Positions 58,423-64,000 of a stretch of DNA of 64,000 nucleotides are shown in pieces; position 1 is the first letter of the stretch, and the number at the start of each line of letters is the position of its first letter. Source of the stretch: Schistocephalus solidus (Eukaryota > Platyhelminthes > Cestoda > Diphyllobothriidea > Diphyllobothriidae). The stretch is from contig WEDG01000794.1 of assembly GCA_017591395.1 (NCBI GenBank), forward strand, positions 124,001 through 188,000, in the 5' to 3' direction. The notes below the pieces were generated by a model, which made no database searches, was not told the DNA's origin, and saw only the letters and a program-made list of their open reading frames with translations. Both the position numbers and the translations under genes were made by a program.

Positions 58423-59658
58423 GAGATTTTAAACAATGGGAGCCACGCAACTAAGGGACGAGTATGAATGATGCAGGACGTGTAGACAGATTTCAAGGTC
58501 AATCATGTGCGCGCAGCCTCTGGGATTGATTGACATAGCTTCATTTAGTGCCCAACTAAATCATCAGTCATTAGGTTTTCAGATTTTAGGAGTTGGTCAG
58601 CTCCCCCGAAAAATGAAAATGGCCTTCAAATCTTCATTTCTAGTGCTGTAATGCAGGTACGAGACACCTGGTAAGGGAATATTGCGAACCATAGCTTACC
58701 TTACTAGGGCAGATAAGCCTGGGTAGTGTAGTATCGGAGTGTTTTAACGTCCTCCTCACGAGATTAATGAAGCAACTTGAAGAACGAACGAAATTTAGCA
58801 AAAATGGAACCTTCTAGCGAACCGCAGGATTATTTTATAAGGATGATGAGCGGGCATGAACCAGTTGTCAGATCATAAACGTTGAATATAGGACTTGCCG
58901 AATTCGACAAAAACTGAAACAGACAAGACATTTTTCGACACCCGAAGGTTATTTTCTGCTTGAAAAAGAACTATACAAAGCTTCATACGTATTTGCTGAC
59001 TGACCTGACTCTTCTTAGTTCCCGCTCAATGACAGTTTGGTGGCAGCTACTGTACTCAGTCCATTGTAACTGTTCTGCGCAAGAATATATCTACTTTCGT
59101 TCAATGCGCTCAAATGATTTTTTCAAACCCAGAACATCGAATATTGAATTGGATCCCCGAAAACCTTGACTGAATTACTTTTATAAAATAAAACAAACAA
59201 GCCTAGCCTTACCATTAGGATCTGAGGATTCTTCGTCAGACTGTGCCATGAGGTTTAAGTAAGCAGACCGGTGCTTAACATTTCAAGTTCACTTTGACAC
59301 ATAATTTGTTCTCATCTTAATTTTTTGGACTTTTTTGCAGCATCATTAGTTTAAACATGCGTAAATCATTTGGATCCGACCCAAAATGGGATCGACGCTC
59401 TATGATGGACTGGTTCTCATGTTAAGTGCCCTTCGGTGCGTTGTTGAGTCAGGTGAAAATCGCGGTAAATGTTCAAGGCGTCGTAGATGTTGTCGTTTTC
59501 AGCTATTTATGACCTATAGTTGTTATGTATGCACATGTACCTGAGGGCATGGGAATGGTTTGGGCAAGTTAGAGAGACTTGGATACCATTGGCCGGGGTC
59601 CCCACTAACGCTTCTGCGTTCGGCGTAAAATGAATATGCAGATTTGTACCGCTGCCAA

Positions 59659-60112
59659 TACCATGTATCTCGCGTGGCCCAACCACTGGGCCGAGTCCTG
59701 TGGGAGGAAGTTATAAAGCCGGTGATTATTTTAAGTTTGAGTAGTTATTCATCCTCGGTCGCCACGTCTATCGATCTTTGTTACTATTGCATTACTACTA
59801 CTGCTGCAAATATTACTATTATTACTGCTAATACTTATATTAATTAGGTAGACATTCAAGGCATTATCTATTTAGAAACATTAAGTACCATGTATCTCGC
59901 GTGGCCCAACCACTGGGCCGAGTCCTGTGGGAGGAAGTTATAAAGCCGGTGATTATTTTAAGTTTGAGTAGTTATTCATCCTCGGTCGCCACGTCTATCG
60001 ATCTTTGTTACTATTGCATTACTACTACTGCTGCAAATATTACTATTATTACTGCTAATACTTATATTAATTAGGTAGACATTTAAGGCATTATCTATTT
60101 AGAAACATTAAG
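59659..60112. repeat. 227-bp tandem duplication, two near-identical copies
   Basis: TACCATGTATCTCGCGTGGC starts at 59659 and again at 59886. The units run 59659-59885 and 59886-60112 and differ by one base seen (ACATTCAAGG versus ACATTTAAGG). Each contains an ACT/ATT-rich triplet stretch. It ends 76 bp before the exon at 60189. Confidence 0.95.
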
Positions 60113-60188
60113 TACCAACCCTATGTGCTTAAACATCGTAGCTGGAGTAGCAACCTGTTTTAAAGGCGCACTTGTTCGCACCTTTCAG

Positions 60189-60454
60189 TGGATCATGTCC
60201 CTCCTGCAACCGATGTACCCGTTAAACCGCCCGAAGTCTTAAATGACCCTGCTGACTACGCTAGAATCCTTGAAGAATTCAAACCTCTGGCCTGGTCAAC
60301 CCTGCCCGATAATCCGTTCTACGAGACGGCAGACGTCTTTTTCGATCTCCAGAACGAAATTGTGCCTGACAGGAGTCAAAATATAGAAAGGGTCAACGTG
60401 ACCTGTCGAGAACGCTACGCTTACCAAATTGGCGCATTCGATGCCTACTTAAAG
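60189..60454 (+). CDS. Exon of unknown domain, same gene likely
   Basis: 266 nt from CGCACCTTTCAG to GTAGGA, entering in phase 1 and leaving in phase 0. Only the phase-1 frame stays open. It encodes VPPATDVPVKPPEVLNDPAD, YARILEEFKPLAWSTLPDNP, ETADVFFDLQNEIVPD and ERVNVTCRERYAYQIGAFDA. It starts with a Pro-rich hinge and then looks globular, with one N-V-T glycosylation site beside a Cys. I do not recognise the family. Its membership in the LamG-type gene depends on the conflict at 57900. The next exon was not found before the retrotransposon at 61.6 kb. Confidence 0.6.
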
Positions 60455-61619
60455 GTAGGACTGTACTTGAAACATTGACTAACAAATGGGCCATAAGTGA
60501 TATCAAATTTTGAGTGTACTTTGTAGAAATATCGTATTTTTGTTTAAAAAACCTCCATAATTTATTCATGGATAGTCTGCTCTAAATTTTAAACCCAAGG
60601 ATATAAACAGTGACAAAGTATCGATGCTGTTCTATTGTGCCACTCCCAGACGGGGCAAGTGAAGGACAGGTAGAGGTTTCTGCCGTCTGAGACTTATAAA
60701 AAATTTTAAATGGTTATTTTGTTCCCGGCCTCTTTGTATGGATAAAAGCTGCTTGTCGGTAACACTTCCGATTCAAAACTCCTGTTCATTATGCGACTGC
60801 CTAGGACGTGCTTGGATCAGAGTGCCCACGTTTCATTCTGTAAACATAAAACTTCTGTAAGCAGACTAATGATACCGAAACATTGACGGGTTTCTTATAA
60901 GTTGTCATCGACCAGAAGTGGCCATTTAAGTTTCCCTTGCCTTTGTCGATAATGCCATTCTGCCTGTTATATAATAACTGTTATGCGGATACTGGTGGGA
61001 CTCGAAAGCGAGTGTGTCCCCTAAAAGGATCAGTGCGGACCCCACCATTTCTCTTTAAAACCCTCTCATGTCAGGCAACACTAGGTAAACAGTCTCTTAG
61101 AGCAATACGAACGGAGAACTGCATACTAATCTCAGAGTTAACAGGCATGAACACAATTGCCTGGATGTAGAAGGGTCAGCAGTTGGTTGCCGTTTCCCAG
61201 CGATATGTTCCTGACTGTAGGAATTTACTTTACCCATGACCTGTCTTGGTAAACTTTTCTGATTATCATAGCAGTTTAAGCATGATTCAGTCTGGTGGAA
61301 ACCAGGTTTTCTATTGAGGTTTCAAAAAGGGAGCCGAAATTCCGAAATTAGTTTTCGATTAAAAAGGGATAGGTAGGTGGAGGCGCGGTATCAAATATCG
61401 TGCAAAATAGTCGCAAGACAGTACATGCATGCCAGAATGCCGACTTTTAAATTAGCTGCTTTCCGAACGCCGACAAAAATTGCATTCGGTAAAAGGGTCT
61501 AATTAATTAAAAGAGAATTTGCACGTTTAATTTCAGTGCCCCTATGGATTCACATGGATCTTATAAAAAGATATACCCAAAAATACTTTCGTATTCTTTC
61601 TGCAGCAAACTATGTTAGC
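60455..61619. other. Intron or flank with a SINE S1 remnant
   Basis: 60905-60965 resembles the S1 body (GACCAGAAGTGGCCATT, then CCTTTGTCGATAATGCCATT). The rest shows no feature. Confidence 0.4.
60905..60965 (+). repeat. SINE S1 body remnant, copy 4
   Basis: CCAGAAGTGGCCATTTAAGT, then TTGCCTTTGTCGATAATGCC, matches the S1 body after the tRNA-like head. The head itself is lost. Confidence 0.45.
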
Positions 61620-64000
61620 CTAACTGCTGGCTAACCGACGCGTCCAAAGGTGGCGGATAGTGGAACGGCATTCCGTGAAGGTTAGCTGCGAAATAAGCAG
61701 ACTCTCGGGTCCGACAAATAAGCAGTTGTGGACCAGCAGCGAAAGTGCTACCAGGGCGTGGACAGCTGGCAGGCCGACGGCTTTATAAAATGCTGCAAAT
61801 CCTTATGACGGCACTATGAAATGGCGACCAGGAAGCGCCATTAAATAAGTTTGCTTGCCACTGCTGCCTTGCGGTTAGATCCTTGAACCAAAACGCTAGA
61901 CGAGACAATCTCGAACAAACCATCCGAGCGACTGTTGTGGACCCGCTTATATTCAAATTCCCCAAGAAACCTCATAAAAAAGGACCGATTACAGAACTAC
62001 CATCCATGCTACGGCGTCCGCGGGAACCGACGCGCTCCGCAACCCTGGTCCAGTGGTGCTGGGTGCTGGACTACTCAAGCGAGAACGGACTCTTCGTATT
62101 GGATGCTGGAATGTGTAAATTTTTCTGGACCCAAGTAACCAAAGTCTGACGGCACGCAGTCTTTCTCAGTACCACGTGGATGTCTGCTGCCTGTCTGAAG
62201 TCTGACTCCCCGACTCACGTGCAAGAGAAATAAAAATCCTGGGAGTCAATTCTTACTTCACCCTGTACCACAGCGGCTCACGGGACTTGTCTGGTAGGCA
62301 CGGTGGGGCTATTGCCCTCGTGGAACAAGCAAACCTTGCAATACTTGCATGAAAACCAGTCAGTTACCGAATGGCTTACGCACGACTGAAGGATCACTTT
62401 ATTAACATCACTGTCGTTTCCGTGTACGCATCACCATCACCTGCCGAACAGCGCGATAAAGAGGCCTTCTACCCACAGCTGCAGGAGTTAGTAGAAAGAC
62501 TCTCGATGTGATCTGTTGATTGTTGCGGGGGACTGGAATGGTAGGACTGGAACCGGGGACTCGTCAAACTGTCACCTTATTGACTGGTTTGGGCTTGGCT
62601 TTCGATGTGACAATGGTGAGAGAATGCTTAACTTTACTTATCAGAACTGACTGTTTGTCCCGAACAGTGCTTCCAGCACCGCCACAAACATCTGCTGACT
62701 TGGTGTTCAAACGACGTTCATGCGGCAAGTCAGATCGACTACATTCTAGTTGGTTCAAGGTTCCGCCGCTGGGTTCACGATAGCAGATCGATGCATGGTG
62801 CCGAAACTGGTAACGCCCACGGTTCTGACCATGTTCCCGTTCGCACACGCCTGAAAGTTCACCTCTCATCTGCACCCAAAATGCCACGGGCGAGACTCTT
62901 TGATGTCGCAAAAATCCGGCATCCCAGCACCGCCGAGGCCTTGAACACAGAAATCCGATCCCATTTTATGACCCGAGTCGACAGAGAAGACAGTGACCAG
63001 TGGTCATAACTGAAGACAGCAGCGGAAAAAATTCTCGGATTCATCCAGCGGCGCCGCAGTGACTCGATCAGCAGCGGAGAAAATTCGAGGATTCACCCAG
63101 CGGCGCTAAAATGACTGAATCAGTGAACGAACCCTGCAGTTATCTGCCCAGACGCCTCAAGCCTGGTCCCCCAACGATGCTTTATTCCGCCAACTCCAGA
63201 ATGTGACAGCAAAGTCAGCTAGGGATGACCGGCAGAAATATTGACCTGGAATAGCGACCTCCATGGAGTAGGTCTCAGACTTTGGTGACACACGCAAATT
63301 CTACCAAATTATCCGTCAAGTTATTGGTAAGCCCTCGACAGTTAATGACGCTGTTCGCGATGTAAATGGTGGCTTTACTGCTGACAACTCGGCCAAGGTC
63401 GATCGCTGGTGTGAGCACTTCGAGCACCTCCTCAACTTTGATGAACAATTAATCACACCCTCACTCTCCTCTGCACCTGAGTTTCATTTCTCTCGAGCCT
63501 ATACAGTTTCATGTGACCCCCTTCCGAGGGAGAAGTTGCCGATACAATACAGAGGCTGCTAGACAACGAGGTGCCTGGAGAAGACGAGATTCGTACAGAA
63601 ATCTACAAGGCCTGCGTTGACACTCTGGTGCCTTGGCTTCATTAGGTGATTGAGCAAGTGTGGAGAGACGAATTATTTCCTAAAAACTGGGGTTCGGGTC
63701 TACTGTTTCTTGTCTTCAAGAATGGAGATAAGACATAGTGTGAGAACTGCCGCGGCATAAGCTTCATCGATGTTGCTGCCAAGGTCTTCACTATTGTCCT
63801 TTTCAGGTGGTGTTAATCTGTACGTGACTCTAGGACGAGGCCCAACAAAGACAGATTCAGAGCTAGGTGTGGATGTGTGGACCCGATATTCACTATGAGG
63901 CGCATTCTGGAACTCCGCCATGGCTACCAGTGGCCAACGGCCGTCTGATTTATTGACTGCACCGCTGCATTCGATTCCCTCTATCGTGAGCCACTGTGGT
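61620..64000 (+). mobile_element. APE-type non-LTR retrotransposon, degenerate, cut by window end
   Basis: After a GC-richer leader (from about 61620), an endonuclease region begins at 62095 (RIGCWNV), with later pieces YHVDVCCLSEV (about 62170), HFINITVVSVYASPSPAEQR (about 62395) and SQIDYILVGSRFRRWVHDSR plus GSDHVPVRTRLKVHL (62730-62860). The S-D-H triad belongs to AP-type endonucleases. The reverse transcriptase start follows: PGEDEIRTEIYKACVDTLVP (about 63565), WRDELFPKNWGSGLLFLVFK and ENCRGISFIDVAAKVFTIVL (about 63740). Many stops and frameshifts are present. The palm catalytic box lies beyond 64000. The layout is that of RTE/CR1-type LINEs. Confidence 0.85.
63012..63116 (+). repeat. Internal duplication of about 55 bp inside the retrotransposon
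   Basis: CAGCAGCGGAAAAAATTCTC, GGATTCATCCAGCGGCGCC is followed directly by CAGCAGCGGAGAAAATTCGA, GGATTCACCCAGCGGCGC, i.e. two diverged copies. Confidence 0.75.

Larger units (their letters stand above)
57917..60188. other. Intron with a complete family T element and a tandem duplication
   Basis: Holds 58029-58422 and 59659-60112, described separately. 58423-59658 has no identified feature. The plus frame 58960-59169 has no motif. Confidence 0.45.
48002..60454 (+). other. Multi-exon gene: mucin-like linker plus LamG-type extracellular protein
   Basis: Exons: 48002-48016, 48657-48758, 50009-50107, 50183-50635, 55250-55416, 57699-57916 and 60189-60454. The first four are symmetric phase 1-1, the classic arrangement of shuffled extracellular modules. 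The protein has Thr-rich and Pro/Thr-rich linkers (probably O-glycosylated), then a LamG/pentraxin-type jelly-roll with paired Cys, and a last segment with an N-glycosylation motif (N-V-T). It is likely secreted, or the ectodomain of a membrane protein such as an adhesion receptor. Neither the signal-peptide exon nor any membrane segment was found. Start and end lie elsewhere. Confidence 0.65.

Noticed and set aside
1..64000. CRISPR arrays, bacterial operons, riboswitches, phage or viral genes
   Set aside because: No regularly spaced short repeats, no clustered intronless genes with ribosome binding sites, and no viral proteins were seen. Splice sites, SINEs and intron sizes are eukaryotic.

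Overview
The window looks like nuclear DNA of a flatworm, most likely a tapeworm of the diphyllobothriid type. Coding exons are short and separated by introns of up to about 14.5 kb with consensus GT/AG borders. Most of the rest is decayed transposon sequence: Penelope-like elements with GIY-YIG endonuclease tails, one APE-type non-LTR retrotransposon, tRNA-derived SINEs and inverted-repeat elements. Nothing bacterial or viral was seen. The taxon is inferred from the repeat types and exon/intron style, not from a marker gene.

Two genes can be assembled from exons whose splice phases agree. The first is on the minus strand and runs from a Kozak-type ATG at 37492 to beyond the left edge (last exon seen 760-1044). 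Its exons encode two doublecortin (DCX) domains, a basic Pro/Ser-rich linker, two PLAT domains each split over exons, and then segments with beta-trefoil-like repeats. It is probably a cytoskeletal or ciliary scaffold: DCX domains bind microtubules, and PLAT and trefoil modules bind lipids or proteins. Its large intron 16400-30927 holds an inverted pair of Penelope-like copies forming a 3.6-kb palindrome, and a second Penelope relic.

The second gene is on the plus strand, 48002-60454. It has a 15-nt micro-exon, a Thr-rich mucin-like exon, a Pro/Thr exon, three exons forming a LamG/pentraxin-like domain, and one further exon. The early exons are all phase 1-1, as in extracellular modular proteins. 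One exon (57699-57916) has a frame conflict.

Repeats by region: 1-16 kb, fragments of a repeat with telomere-like CTAACC motifs and an old repeat at 11 kb; 18-22 kb, the Penelope palindrome; 24-30 kb, SINE, telomere-like composite and Penelope relic; 32-36 kb, a short inverted-repeat element with telomere-like core and a head-to-head SINE pair; 37.5-48 kb, no coding sequence, a Penelope fragment, a foldback element and a (TA)n array; 50-55 kb, a second head-to-head SINE pair, a 245-bp hairpin and a Penelope tail; 58-60 kb, a complete 394-bp telomere-core element and a 227-bp tandem duplication; 61.6-64 kb, the non-LTR retrotransposon, cut by the window edge.
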